Part shown: positions 54,720 to 64,000 of the stretch, in pieces | How positions within the stretch are numbered: the first letter of the stretch is position 1 | How the letters are laid out: every line of letters starts with the position of its first letter | Source: Panicum virgatum | Taxonomy: Eukaryota > Streptophyta > Magnoliopsida > Poales > Poaceae | Length of the DNA: 64,000 bases | NCBI RefSeq assembly: GCF_016808335.1 | Contig: NC_053141.1 | Span: forward strand, 23,356,640 to 23,420,639 | Direction of reading: 5' to 3' | Position numbers and translations under genes: made by a program | The notes under the pieces: generated by a model | Databases searched by the model: none | The model's input: only the letters and a program-made list of their open reading frames with translations | Told to the model about the DNA's origin: nothing

Positions 54720-54902
54720 ATGTCAGGTTCTTCGTATCCACCAACTTATGATGGCATCAATGCTGATGAGTACATTGCGTGGGAAATTGCAATAGACAAC
54801 ATATTTGCTAATCACTTTATGTGTCCAAGGAGGAAGGTAAACAATGCAGCTAGTGTTTTACGACTTTCTGCTTTAACTTGGTGGGAGAACTCCATTAGAT
54901 AA
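54720..54902 (+). pseudogene. gag remnant of element F
   Basis: A 60-codon frame from ATG 54722-region encodes a gag-like start (PPTYDGINADEYIAWEIAID, RLSALTWWE), close to the N-terminal gag domain of plant Ty3/gypsy elements. It ends at a stop at about 54900; the rest of gag is lost or replaced. Confidence 0.55.
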
Positions 54903-54921
54903 ACCTCATACTTGAGATGAC

Positions 54922-55821
54922 ATGAAATTTTTTATGAGAGAAACTTTTGCTAATCCATATCATATAGTTAACTCTTATGATGAGGTGTTTCAGTTAGAGG
55001 ATCATTCTATTGTTGTATCTCCTGCTGTCCCTAACCTTTTGCAGGATTCTGAACAAACGCAAGAGGAGAAGGATGATGCAAAACAAAATGAGGAGCTCAC
55101 AACCTCATGTGCAAATTTAGAACCATCATCTCACAATGCACCAATCACTCCTGCTGAAAATATGAACATAGGTAATGCCCATGGTGCTACACTCATGGAA
55201 AGTAAGATTTTTCTTGATGTATGTGATGCTACTTATGTTATAACCATGCAACCATTAATCCAAGAACATGCAATACATTTATTGGAATCGAATACTTGTG
55301 CTGAAAATAGACATTTTCTTCACATTGCTAGTGATGTTGATGAGCTGAAATTGTTGTCTTTTTTAAGTACTTTGGGTTACATTGAACTTGATGTTTTGTG
55401 TAATCCTAGTTATTTGGAGGAGAAACTTTTTGGATATGCTGATTTGCCATGGTTTTCTCGACATACATATCATGTTGTTGGCAAATATAATAACAATGGA
55501 CAATACATGATACAACGTGTTTACATTAGTAGCAATATGGATTCTTCTTTTGTTGTACAAGTTTGTAATCACCTACATGGATCCAATGTCACTGCTAATA
55601 TTCATATGCCATCTACTCCTATGCTACTACTTGTTAGTACTAATCTTTTGCAGGATAGTATTGACAAACATTGTGTACATTCCGACCAAGGAGCCTACAT
55701 GCTTGCTGCAATTTTTGTGCATGATGACACACCAACAAATTGGAAACATGGTCACATCCCTCTTTACAATAATTTTGGTTCCCTTAGTTTTCGTAACCCC
55801 ACTCTCCTTTGTTTTGTGTAG
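54922..55821 (+). CDS. 299-aa ORF of element F, unknown function
   Basis: An open frame lies 20 nt after the gag remnant and close to the 3' polypurine tract. Residues 1-100 are hydrophilic and acidic (EEKDDAKQNEEL). The rest is mixed, with many His, Asn and Leu. I recognise no enzymatic motif: no DTGA, no YxDD, no DDE and no zinc finger. Only the first 15 residues are gag-like. It may be a fused remnant of gag and 3' sequence, or a protein used by the element. Its survival as one open frame in a non-autonomous element is notable. No signal peptide or membrane segment is clear. Confidence 0.45.
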   Translation: MKFFMRETFANPYHIVNSYDEVFQLEDHSIVVSPAVPNLLQDSEQTQEEKDDAKQNEELTTSCANLEPSSHNAPITPAENMNIGNAHGATLMESKIFLDVCDATYVITMQPLIQEHAIHLLESNTCAENRHFLHIASDVDELKLLSFLSTLGYIELDVLCNPSYLEEKLFGYADLPWFSRHTYHVVGKYNNNGQYMIQRVYISSNMDSSFVVQVCNHLHGSNVTANIHMPSTPMLLLVSTNLLQDSIDKHCVHSDQGAYMLAAIFVHDDTPTNWKHGHIPLYNNFGSLSFRNPTLLCFV

Positions 55822-56574
55822 AATCACTTTCAAGCACACTCGACGCTGAGGACGACTTTTCTTCAAGAAGGGGAGGATGATGAGGACATGTCCTCCATGG
55901 GTATGACCACAATTGGAGAATGGCATACAGACCCAAGAGACTAGTATGGATATCCAAATAGAGATGGAGGCTCAAAGCTTATCCAATTTGAGTCGCCAAG
56001 GTGGAGGCCCAAATCAAGTTCGAGTTCATCTCGGAGTCCAAGAGCAGCCATCAATGCCCAGGTCACATACGAAGACCGTTTTGGACGTTCTTTATATGGA
56101 TGGAAAGATAATTTCAAGGAGCTTCCAATGGCACCAGTCCTAGGCCCAAATTCATTTGGAGTCAATGGGAATTGTTGAAACAATAGGACGTCCAGAATCT
56201 ATCATGGTGCTGCGACACCATCTTTTGGGCTGTTGACCCGTGTATCGTGTTGGGGTCCATTATGGACGTGGCTAGGGTGTTATGCACGCCCCAACCATCA
56301 TATAATCAGCAGCCACCAACATATTAGGGCTAGGGTTTTGTTAGTTCTAGTTTTCGACGTGAAACTGAGATTCATTTGGTGTAACTGTGGCGACAAGTCC
56401 TTTTACAGTGATCCAGGGCCCTCGTTCTTGTTCTGCACCACTGTGGAGATTAGTCCTTTTGTGATTAGAGGTTGAACCCCATCTTGATTTTTGCTTCATA
56501 CACATCTGCAATTTCAGATTGCATGTTTACCCTTTCTTGCTTGTGTTCTTCGATTCGCTTGCAGGAAAAGCCTT

Positions 56575-58020
56575 TGTAAGGATCACCGGGGTGTCCGACC
56601 CTATAGGGTGAGGGGGTGAATAGGGTCGCTAATTCGCTTTCTGACCTAGGGCTCAAACTACTTGCATAAGATAAACCTAACACATCCTACACATGCTAGT
56701 TATGACTAAGGTTTATCTATACCACTCTCTACTTACCCCAAAAGACTTGCAACCTATAGCCAATCCTAATCAAAATAACTAGGAAAGTGAAGGCACGCAA
56801 GAAAGAGTAAATGCGGAAACGTAATATGGTAAGTAAAGAGGTAAGGGAGAGAATATGCAAACTCCCGTGAAGACACCAAGACACACGATTTAACATGGTT
56901 CCGTTAGGACACCAAGTCCCTCCCTACGTCAACGGTCACTTGTCCAACAAGAACAAGTGTGATGCCGAGTCTCTTCGCTTGATCACTTCTTGCGTTCGCC
57001 ACCAAGGCTTCCAACAAGCAAAGGCTAAGTGACGCCAAGTCACCAAGACAAGGTCACCGCCACCGTCTCTCTCGAAGCGTCACCAACGGCACCGTCTTCA
57101 CTATTGGAGCTTCTCACCAAGAGGGGTCTCCTTCCCCGCACAAAGTGTCGTTGCTGCTCCACACCAAGTTGGAGGGTCACACGACGATTACAATGATTGC
57201 TTGCCGCAGCAAGGCTTCTCTCAAGCTTGCTCTCTCAAGAGCTAAGCCTAATCAAGCAATAAGCACTCTCACAAGTGTGCTTAAGCTTATATGATGTACA
57301 ATGAAGCTTTATGGTGGTTGGAGGTGTTCTTCAAGTGTAGTAGACTTCTCTATCTCTTCAGCAACTCCAGCACTCACCAAATGAGGCATGGGGTGGGATA
57401 TATATAGCCCAACCCACCAAAACTAGCCTTTAAGAAAAGCTGACAGATTTCATTAGCACCGGTTAATCCAACGCTCAGGAAAATCGTCATCGCCGGTTTA
57501 ACTGGTGAGTACATTTTCCCAGCCGACTAGCCGTTACTGCTCCAACGACTACTTGATCAATTGCACCGATGCTCTTGAATTCATCGTCGGTTTAACCGGT
57601 GTATGTAAGCTCAGAAACCCCCAAAAATGGAGTCACTGGACAACTGCACCGACGCTTGTCTTCAGGCATCGTTGATTCAACCGACGCAAAACCCTAGCCT
57701 CAGCTTCTGGGTTTATTGCACCGACGCCTTCACTCTGCTCCTTGTCAGTTCATCCGGTGCACTCTGCTAACTGAGTCTTCTCTGAGCCCATTGCACTGGT
57801 GAGTGTAATTTGCCTCACGCCGGTTTAACCGGTGAGTGCAAATTACCTCTGTCTTGGTCCTTTCGACCTGATTTCTTCGGGGTTTTGTATCTTTTCATCC
57901 CTTGGACCTATAAGCCTGATAATGATCATCTTAACACATATATTAGTCCAAGTGTTGTGTGTGTCATCAATCGCCAAAACATTATATTGAAATATGGCAT
58001 GAGAGGCCATTTTTGCTACA
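56575..58020. mobile_element. Solo LTR of an unidentified family inside F's right LTR, TSD GCCTT
   Basis: It begins TGTAAGGATCACC and ends TTTGCTACA, with GCCTT on both sides (56570-56574, 58021-58025). The start carries GACCCTATAGGG and GAGGGGGTGAATAGGG, a style seen in LTRs of plant elements. Length is 1446 bp. No coding region is present. The orientation and lineage cannot be fixed from sequence alone. Confidence 0.8.
57455..57845. repeat. Degenerate array of ACCGGT/TTTAACCGG motifs
   Basis: Within the solo LTR, about ten short motifs alternate in orientation: CACCGGTTAA (near 57461), GCCGGTTTAACTGGTGAG (near 57493), GTCGGTTTAACCGGTG (near 57587), CACCGACGC, TTCAACCGACGC, TTCATCCGGTGC and GCCGGTTTAACCGGTGAG (near 57820). 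The spacing is about 40-60 bp. Confidence 0.65.
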
Positions 58021-58175
58021 GCCTTCTTGGCGAGGTCAATCAAGTTGTGCTTGGTTGATAACCAACAGAGCAGCAGTGTAATGGTTGCAGGACTTTGAAT
58101 CATGTTTGATTAGAAGCTAGATCGCCAACGTCGAGTCTCCACCAATCGAATTTACCCCTACTCCTCATCATCTTC

Positions 58176-58420
58176 TCATCAGCTCGAGCGGCGGCCAGCG
58201 CTTCCCATGGGGGAATACTAGCATGGCTGAGGTGGCTGTGGGCCGGCGGCCTCCGCTGGGTCGTATGACCCCGTGCCTCTGCCCCGAACTGGGCGATGCG
58301 GGTGCCGGCGGACGCCGTGCCCCCGAACTCGGCCCTTGAGGCGTCGAGCCGGGCGGCGCAGTGGCGTACGAGGCCACCCTCCCGCCGACCAAAATCGAAG
58401 AGGGTGAGCCCCCGACCCAC
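58176..58420 (-). pseudogene. gag N-terminus of element D
   Basis: The frame from ATG at 58420 encodes an Arg- and Ala-rich N-terminal gag region (FDFGRREGGLVRH, IPPWEALAAARADEK). It joins the fragment at 53517 in frame when element F and one TSD are removed. The start is tentative, because no related protein can be compared here. Confidence 0.6.
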
Positions 58421-58579
58421 ACGTGAGGAGGGGTGCTGGGGATCCGCAGCGCGGATGCGCGCACTCGCTGCCGCTCTCCCCGTTGGAACGGTCGGAGTGG
58501 CTCGCCTTGGATCTTGCTTGGTGAAGCTTCACAACGAGGAAGATATCACGCGCCAACATCCCCTACCTGGCGCGCCAGT
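58421..58579 (-). other. Leader and PBS of element D
   Basis: The PBS at 58560-58577 reads TGGCGCGCCAGGTAGGGG on the minus strand and begins 2 nt inside the LTR. Similar PBSs occur in Tat-lineage grass elements; the matching tRNA is not certain (Arg or Lys are possible). Confidence 0.6.
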
Positions 58580-58889
58580 TGACGGTGGGTGAGTACTGCA
58601 AGCAGGGATTCAAGGGAATACTTGTTTAGAGATTCGGCTAGGGGTGTAACATGCAACGAAAGCTCCCTTGGGGGAAGCGGTGAGACTGTGATCTTTAGAC
58701 AGGTTCAGGCCGCCGGGAGGCGTAACACCCTACGTCCTGTGAGCTTGTGTCTGATTATTGCATTATGCGTTCGGAGGATCCCATCCCTTTGCCATTTAGG
58801 GACCTTGCTATTTATAGAGTACAAACTATCCTAGGAATATTCTTCTCCTAGTGTGAACACCCCACCTCGGGTGTGGGCACCGTCCATCA
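58580..58889 (-). repeat. 5' LTR of element D (310 bp)
   Basis: On the minus strand it begins TGATGGACGG and ends CACCGTCA. A TATA box TATAAATAG is at 58808-58816 (minus). The other LTR lies outside the window or is lost. Between it and G lie 16 bases of unassigned sequence. Confidence 0.7.
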
Positions 58890-58905
58890 ACATGCCCTGA
58901 TCCAT

Positions 58906-60381
58906 TGTTGGTACTTTGCAATGTCACGAATAAAATCCGCAAGCGGACGGATACCGCTGTAGCTTTCACCCAAGAGTATTCCAGTGTATCGTATCCACTG
59001 AGGAATGTGAGTACGCTATCTACGGGTTCAGGCTCATCCAAGGACACACACGCCGGTGTGGAGAAGATAGAAGAGAGGACTTCCTAGATCTAGAATCTAT
59101 GCCTAGAAGAGGACATCACGTCGCCGTTATACTTCGAGCTACTGGTTTCGACCGGCTTATACAAGCCGATAGCTCCGGTAATAGTGCTCTATCCAATATC
59201 CAAATGTGGAGGATTACTCGGGCTCAAACAGGGCTGTCACCACCTACCGGCTACCTCTACAAACTGTGGGACTATTGGACAACTGAGTGGTATAGTCCAG
59301 CCTAGACACCACATCTATGCCTTTCCCTACTAACCTTAGCCCTGGCCAAGACTACTCTTTTCTATCCGGAGTCTTAAGCTAAGATCAAATGCTACTCGCT
59401 AAGCATACACATCAACTGATATAAGGCAGAGATGATAACTTGCGATCTAAACTCTAAATCTAAATAAACAAAGGAAGTCTCGAATACTTACAACCGAATA
59501 AGCATTTGTCGAGGTACAAGCGGAGAAGAGTGCCGACAGACCCCGCACTTCCCCAACTCCTCCTCACACTGCTCCTCTTCTTCTACACCTCCTAGTCTAC
59601 CTAAGCATCTAGGATGAAGGCCTCAAGCTTCAAGGGAGAAAGGTGAGTTGAGAGGGTGTGTTGTGTGTTCGATTTCTCTACCCCCCTCTATATTTATAGG
59701 AGGGAGCCACGGCCGAGGGGAGATTCATCTGTAGCTAATCCTCTCCAAACCGACATAGTCATCCAATAAGCTTTCTCCACATGTCCAGTTTAAGTCAGTG
59801 GGACCCACGGGCAGGTCGACCGACCAGGCTAGTCGGCCGGCCTCCCAGTGGGCCCACCGACCTTCGCATTTGGTCCATGGGTTCCTTCCTGGGCCCACTT
59901 TTCATTGGCACGGGTATTGGCTTTTGTCATGTCGGTTTCTTGCTTTGGTGGGCCCTCTATTCCATATTCTGACACGTGTCGCATCCTGATTCGCTGGAGC
60001 GTTGTGTCTTGGATCAAACCACACCATTATGCTGCAAAATTAGCTAGAAATTACCTACACACATTCTAGAACATCATCTGTGGAATTAGTTATTAAATAA
60101 GTCTATGCTAGCATTTATTCCACATTTTAGTTCCTTTTTGTGCAGGAGTTGACGGTCAAAATTGGTCGTTAGTGACCGTCAACAAGACCCCCCACACTTG
60201 GCCCTTTGCTTGTCCCGAGTAAAGGTCAGGACTAAGGTGAAACAACAACTTCCTGATAGAATATCCTGCACAAAAGTTATTCCATACCTTGCTCTTGCTT
60301 GTGAACTTGAATGTGTCTACCATGATATCCTTGAGTTGTTGAAGAACAGAATGACCTTGGCTTCAAATGTCATCCTGTCAT
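58906..60381 (-). mobile_element. Element G: Athila element of B's family, LTR and start of internal region
   Basis: The LTR is 58906-60184 (TGTTGGTACTTT to GACCGTCAACA, 1279 bp). The internal region begins at 60185 with polypurine tract and hairpin (60204-60224) and is cut at 60381 by H. The sequence before the cut matches 42631-42825. This LTR is the only one of the family here with an intact TATA box (CTATAAATA, 59691-59699 minus) and it shows the uninterrupted target site of C. Confidence 0.85.
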
Positions 60382-63300
60382 TGTGGCAGAACCACCTGAA
60401 TTATCCCGGCTCAAGTGTGCTGGCCATCACCCTAAAGGCAACACCGGCTCAAACGCACTTCAAGCGGAACAATTCTTGGTCTGTCGGGTAACGTCCCGAT
60501 ACAACCACTGGTTCTCGGATCGAACAAGCATACCCCGCACGATGGCGAGTCCAGAGATATTACAACCATAATTTTACAACACAGGCATAACAGTTATTAC
60601 AATAAGTTTAAAACATTATTACAGATCCAAACTTAGTAAATCATTATACAAGACATAAGTTTAAAGTTCAGAGTTTAAAGCAGCGGAAAGAAAACACGAC
60701 AGCTACAACACATCACAAAAGGACACCAAGCTAGCCCAAGCAAGGTATCACTCGTCGGGGTCATTGCCGGTCGAAGACGGATCCCACTCTACGGACCAGC
60801 TAGACAGTAAAGAGCAGGGCCAAATCAGACTAGCGGTCTGGTCCTCAAAACGCATACCTTAAAAAGGATTCAACAGCAAGGCTGAGTATACTAATACTCA
60901 GCAAGACTTAACCGTCAACGGATATACTTAGTCCACCTAGATAGACTATGCAGGGTTTTGTAGGCTCTGGTTTTTCTTTTGCTGAAAAGCAATAAAGAGT
61001 AGGTCCTTAATTTCACATTTTAGCTTTCAATATTCTAGTTGATTATCCATTCTATGTAAGCAACTAACTCTACTCAACCATGGTAGAACTTTAGTCAAAC
61101 ATCAAGATTGATCAAATAATGTTACTCTTATTACTCTGTGTTGCAAAGGGATCAAGCAGTCTCAATATCCGCGAGAGACGGACGATTCGAATCGGATTTC
61201 CAACCTTGCAAGGTAAACCTAACACACACGTTTGGAACACCGTCGGGTCGTTCCCAAACAACCGTTGACCTTTCATTTCGGCCTGTGGATAGGGTCACTC
61301 TCCCCGACTACAGGGCACCAACTTCCCCCCTGCACCCGTGGTGTTGCGCAACATAAACATAAATAAAAACCTATCTCTAAGAGAGAGTGAAAGGTATATC
61401 TACTCACCGGTCCGATCAGCTACTAGGCTTACCGCGTACCATATTTACGGCATGTGACTAGTACTTTCAAACACTTAACCACCGCTACCACACACCGCGA
61501 CCTTAGCAAAATTCATCAACTCAGATGGGGTCTCACCCAAGGTCATGATATCGAACACGACCCCGACCGACGTCCTTATAGTTATTGCATAATGTAAACA
61601 AACAATTCCTATTAAGCTCGCGAGTGACATGCAATCACTCGACTTTTACCGGTCCTATAAGCATAGCAATTACTCGAACTTAAGTCTAGTGTTCAATACA
61701 TAGGTTCCTAGGATCATGCATCTAGGGTTTCAATTCAAATCCTAAGAACTGTAAATGCACAAGTAAATAGTAACGATAAGTTGCATAATTTGAAATACTG
61801 GGTTATGTCCGGGGCTTGCCTTCGCGATAGTCGCTAACTAGATCAGCCTTGGGCGCTTCCAGACTTTGGTCCGGGTCTTCCGTCAGTATGGCAGCATTCA
61901 CTTGGGCTTCTTGACCAACTCCTTCGGACTCCGAGATCAGCTCGTACGTCCCATCCGCTAGAACAGTCGTATCTATATGTGATGCAAGAGATGACATTAC
62001 CACACACATATTTCACGATAAAGTTTAGTCTAACACTAAGCAAACATTCTTATCATCTGGGCAAGCATTTATAGAGTAGTTATCTAATAACTATTACTAC
62101 ACAAAACAACATGATCAACCTCATAAAACAATTCGATTATACTTACAAAGTAAGTGTTAGTTAGTTTATAAAGCATGTAAATCATGATTTGCTAAGAAAT
62201 GAGTAACTCAACCCCAAAAATAGCATTTAAATTCAGAAAAATTACCTCAAACAGGAAGTACAAAGAGCAATCTAACCTATAAGTTTCATACTATTTTATG
62301 CAGCCAAATAATCAAAATAAATCATTTATTCAGACAGCACCTAGAAAAATATTAAATTCTACAGAACAAATGACAATACTTATGAAGCTCAAAATTTTTC
62401 ATAACATGATTCATATGCTTATGAATGTTCCATAATTTTTTAAGAATTTATAAAGACAAAAAACAGGAGTAATAAATTCGAGTAAAATACACCGCATATG
62501 GTAAAACTAATTACCACAGAAAGTTCTATAACATTTCTGGATCTTAAATTTTACAGACATGAACATATGACCAAAATAGAGTTCCCCAAATTTTCTAAGA
62601 TTTTTCTAAGCAAGGAAACTATTTATCACAATTAAAGCCTACTTAATAAGAATTAAATCAAAGATATATTTAGACAGCTCTAAATTTTTCTAAACTTGGG
62701 CAACAGCAAGGTTTTAGTAACATGCATGCGTGGAAAAAATTTCACACTTAGCACTTTAATATTTTTATCAGCACAAATACATTAGCAGAACTAGTAGATT
62801 TAGGAATCTTAAAACTTTGACCAAGTTAACGATGTCAAAAAGGTTTCAAATTTTTACCAAGCACGAGTAACACTGCAAGATACAAGCTAACCAAAAACCA
62901 CATACAGTTACTGAGTAGAACTCATAGAACAAATAAAGTCTTATTATTCAATTCTTTTTTTAGATTAAAATACAGACCAAAACTGAAGATGTGCATGTAA
63001 CACAACATGTAGTTCTTGTATCAAGGATTCCAAAACATTTGGATTTGCATTTTTCTGATTTTTTTACGAATTTCTAGGAATTTTCAAAATTCAGCCTAAA
63101 AACAAAAGGAAAAGAACAGAAGACTTGCAACCAGGCCCCTAGAAGATTTCAAATCCTAGCAAAAAAGTCCCTGGCCGGAGTCAGAGCGAGGGGGAGGTGT
63201 TGACCGGCCGATTTCGGCGGCTCTAGTCGCCGGCGGTGAGGGTGGAGAGGCATGGGAGCTTTAGGGCGCCAAGCGCTACCTTCTGGTCGGGTCAGGTCGA

Positions 63301-64000
63301 GGAGGAGGCGGCCGGAGGTGGGTCGTCGATGGCGAGCAGCGGCGGTCGGAGCATGGGGAACGGCGGCGAGGGTGCTCCAGTGGGTACTGGGCGAGGAGGA
63401 GAGGTCTGCGAGCTGCACGAGGATGAGGCGGAGCTAGAGGTAGGGTCTGCGTGGGCGGAGGAGGGCTAGAGTGGCTGGTCGACGGTGAGGTCGAGCTCGT
63501 CGGAGCTCGGGTGGGCGGCGGCGGTGTTCTAGAGGTTTGGGGCGGGGAGCTGGTGAAAGAGTGAGCGGAATAGGATGCGGGGGTGCTCTGGGTGCTGAGG
63601 CGCGCGAGAGATGGGGGTTCGGGGCACTTCAGCGAGCTAGCCACGGCGACGGCGAGGTGGCGGCCGCGGAGCTCGGTCGGGATGGCGTGGCAAGGGGAGG
63701 ACGGGTCCAGCGCGAGGGGGAGTGGGTCCAGGAGGTCGCTGGGGTGCCGCGTGGGGCGGTGGGCGAAGCAGGAGGTGGCCTACGGCCCTCCTCGGCGGCG
63801 GGCAGCACCGCTCAGCACCGGCGCGCAGAGAACCAGAGAGGGAGAAAGGAGGAAGAAGTAGGCTGGACTGGTTTGCAAAATCTGAAAAGTTCAAGGGTCC
63901 CACTGTAAAACTAAAATAACTTCTAAAATAGGTCTCAAATAAAAAAGTGCCCAACATGAAAGTTGTTCAACTTTTCAAGATCTTCAACTTTGATGTTGTG
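60382..64000 (-). repeat. Element H: Tekay-type long LTR, reverse orientation, continues past the window
   Basis: It begins TGTGGCAGAACCACC, which is the reverse of the LTR end of C (GGTGGTTCCGCCACA) with some differences. The body follows C's LTR in reverse: exon 3 near 60750-60857, exon 2 near 61820-61972, AT-rich intron, then the GC-rich leader (63150-63860). At the window end, CTTTTCAAGATCTTCAACTTT corresponds to about 340 bp from the LTR start of C, so some 300 bp probably lie beyond the window. The preceding five bases GTCAT are the likely TSD. Confidence 0.85.
60748..61972 (-). CDS. LTR-internal spliced ORF in H, exons 2 and 3
   Basis: Exon 2 is 61972-61820 (153 nt): acceptor CATATAG, motif LADGTYELI, donor AAG/GCAAGC. 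Exon 3 is 60857-60748 after acceptor TTTTTAAG and encodes FEDQ...WPC...WSVEWDP, then TGA. Introns are phase 1, as in C. Over 23 aligned codons of exon 3 (FED to EWD), 16 residues agree with C; nine of these 16 use a different synonymous codon. This is the main evidence that the exons have been under selection as protein. Function is unknown. Confidence 0.5.

Larger units (their letters stand above)
53518..58170 (+). mobile_element. Element F: non-autonomous LTR retrotransposon in D's gag
   Basis: LTRs begin TGATGAGGACATG and end CTCCTCATCA (nine-base inverted ends TGATGAGGA and TCCTCATCA). The left LTR is 53518-54388, PBS 54391-54402, internal 54389-55877, polypurine tract AAGAAGGGGAGGA (55865-55877) and right LTR 55878-58170, which includes another insertion. 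Flanks TCTCC (53513-53517) and TCTTC (58171-58175) form a TSD with one mismatch. The internal region (1.5 kb) has no RT, protease or integrase. Confidence 0.85.
55878..58170 (+). repeat. 3' LTR of element F, interrupted by a solo LTR
   Basis: 55878-56574 and 58021-58170 match the 5' LTR. The insertion at 56575-58020 is flanked by GCCTT. The LTR end CTCCTCATCA is at 58161-58170. Confidence 0.85.
11637..58889 (-). mobile_element. Element D: old Tat-lineage Ty3/gypsy element, host of most other insertions
   Basis: Once the insertions are removed, the minus strand gives 5' LTR (58580-58889), PBS (58560-58577), gag (58420-58176, 53517-52685, 45891 onward), protease (about 45382-45041), RT (44736-44251 and below), RNase H (43795-43159, 13773-13573, 12149-11841). 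Integrase and 3' LTR are not visible in the window. The RT motif YVDDVVVK and the gag and RNase H motifs indicate the Tat (Retand-like) lineage. Protein frames continue across the E, F and A-prime insertion points when the TSD is counted once, which supports one original element. It carries many stops and frameshifts and is dead. Confidence 0.75.

Noticed and set aside
54922..55821. 299-aa ORF as a captured host gene
   Set aside because: It lies between LTR-type signals of element F and I recognise no host domain; capture cannot be shown without a search.

Overview
The window is repeat-dense plant heterochromatin, most likely pericentromeric DNA of a grass (panicoid is a guess). The evidence is the content: nested Ty3/gypsy LTR retrotransposons of the Athila, Tat and Tekay lineages, GC-rich LTR leaders, plant tRNA primer-binding sites (PBS) and 5-bp target-site duplications (TSDs). 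I see no host gene, rRNA, tRNA or CRISPR array. Almost every base belongs to a transposable element.

Layout, as a nest. D, an old Tat-lineage element on the minus strand, is the host. Its pieces lie at 11637-12149, 13573-13773, 43159-45891, 52685-53517 and 58176-58889. The other elements sit inside D or beside it. A (1-11636, minus) is an Athila-like element with gag-protease and an intact 552-aa ORF but no reverse transcriptase. A-prime (12150-13567, plus) is a solo LTR of A's family, inverted relative to A's own LTR. B (13774-43158, minus) is a decayed Athila element with gag, protease, RT, RNase H, integrase and a 244-aa extra ORF. C (25403-41674, plus) is a young, apparently intact 16.3-kb Tekay chromovirus inside B's right LTR, with TSD CGAAC and LTRs of 4390 and 4389 bp. 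T1 (3558-6880, plus; TSD TAATT) and T2 (21028-24465, minus; TSD CACCT) are solo LTRs of one family, in A and in B's gag. E (45892-52684, minus) is an Athila-like gag-protease element inside D's gag. F (53518-58170, plus) is a non-autonomous element, also in D's gag, and its right LTR holds another solo LTR (56575-58020, TSD GCCTT). G (58906-60381, minus) is a relative of B, and H (60382 to the window end, minus) is a Tekay-type LTR inserted in G.

Most unexpected: the long LTRs of C, H, T1 and T2 each fit a small intron-containing gene inside the LTR. A promoter-type TATA region and GC-rich first exon are followed by a second exon with a GC-type 5' splice site (AAG/GCAAG), then a last exon ending in a stop codon and, in most copies, an AATAAA signal. 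Intron phases are the same in all four copies. Codon comparison of C with H shows mainly synonymous change at the conserved positions. I know of no description of such a gene.

Other points of note: C carries a 303-aa coiled-coil ORF upstream of gag; a 78-bp Athila patch covering the catalytic FMDD motif lies inside the Tat element D; a hairpin sits next to the polypurine tract in all Athila-like elements; GGCCGGCC palindromes lie upstream of their TATA boxes; and two 1.4-kb LTRs form a long inverted repeat. In C the parts form a complete retrotransposition set (promoter LTR, PBS, gag, protease, RT, RNase H, integrase, chromodomain, polypurine tract). A, E and F look like non-autonomous elements that would need proteins from relatives.
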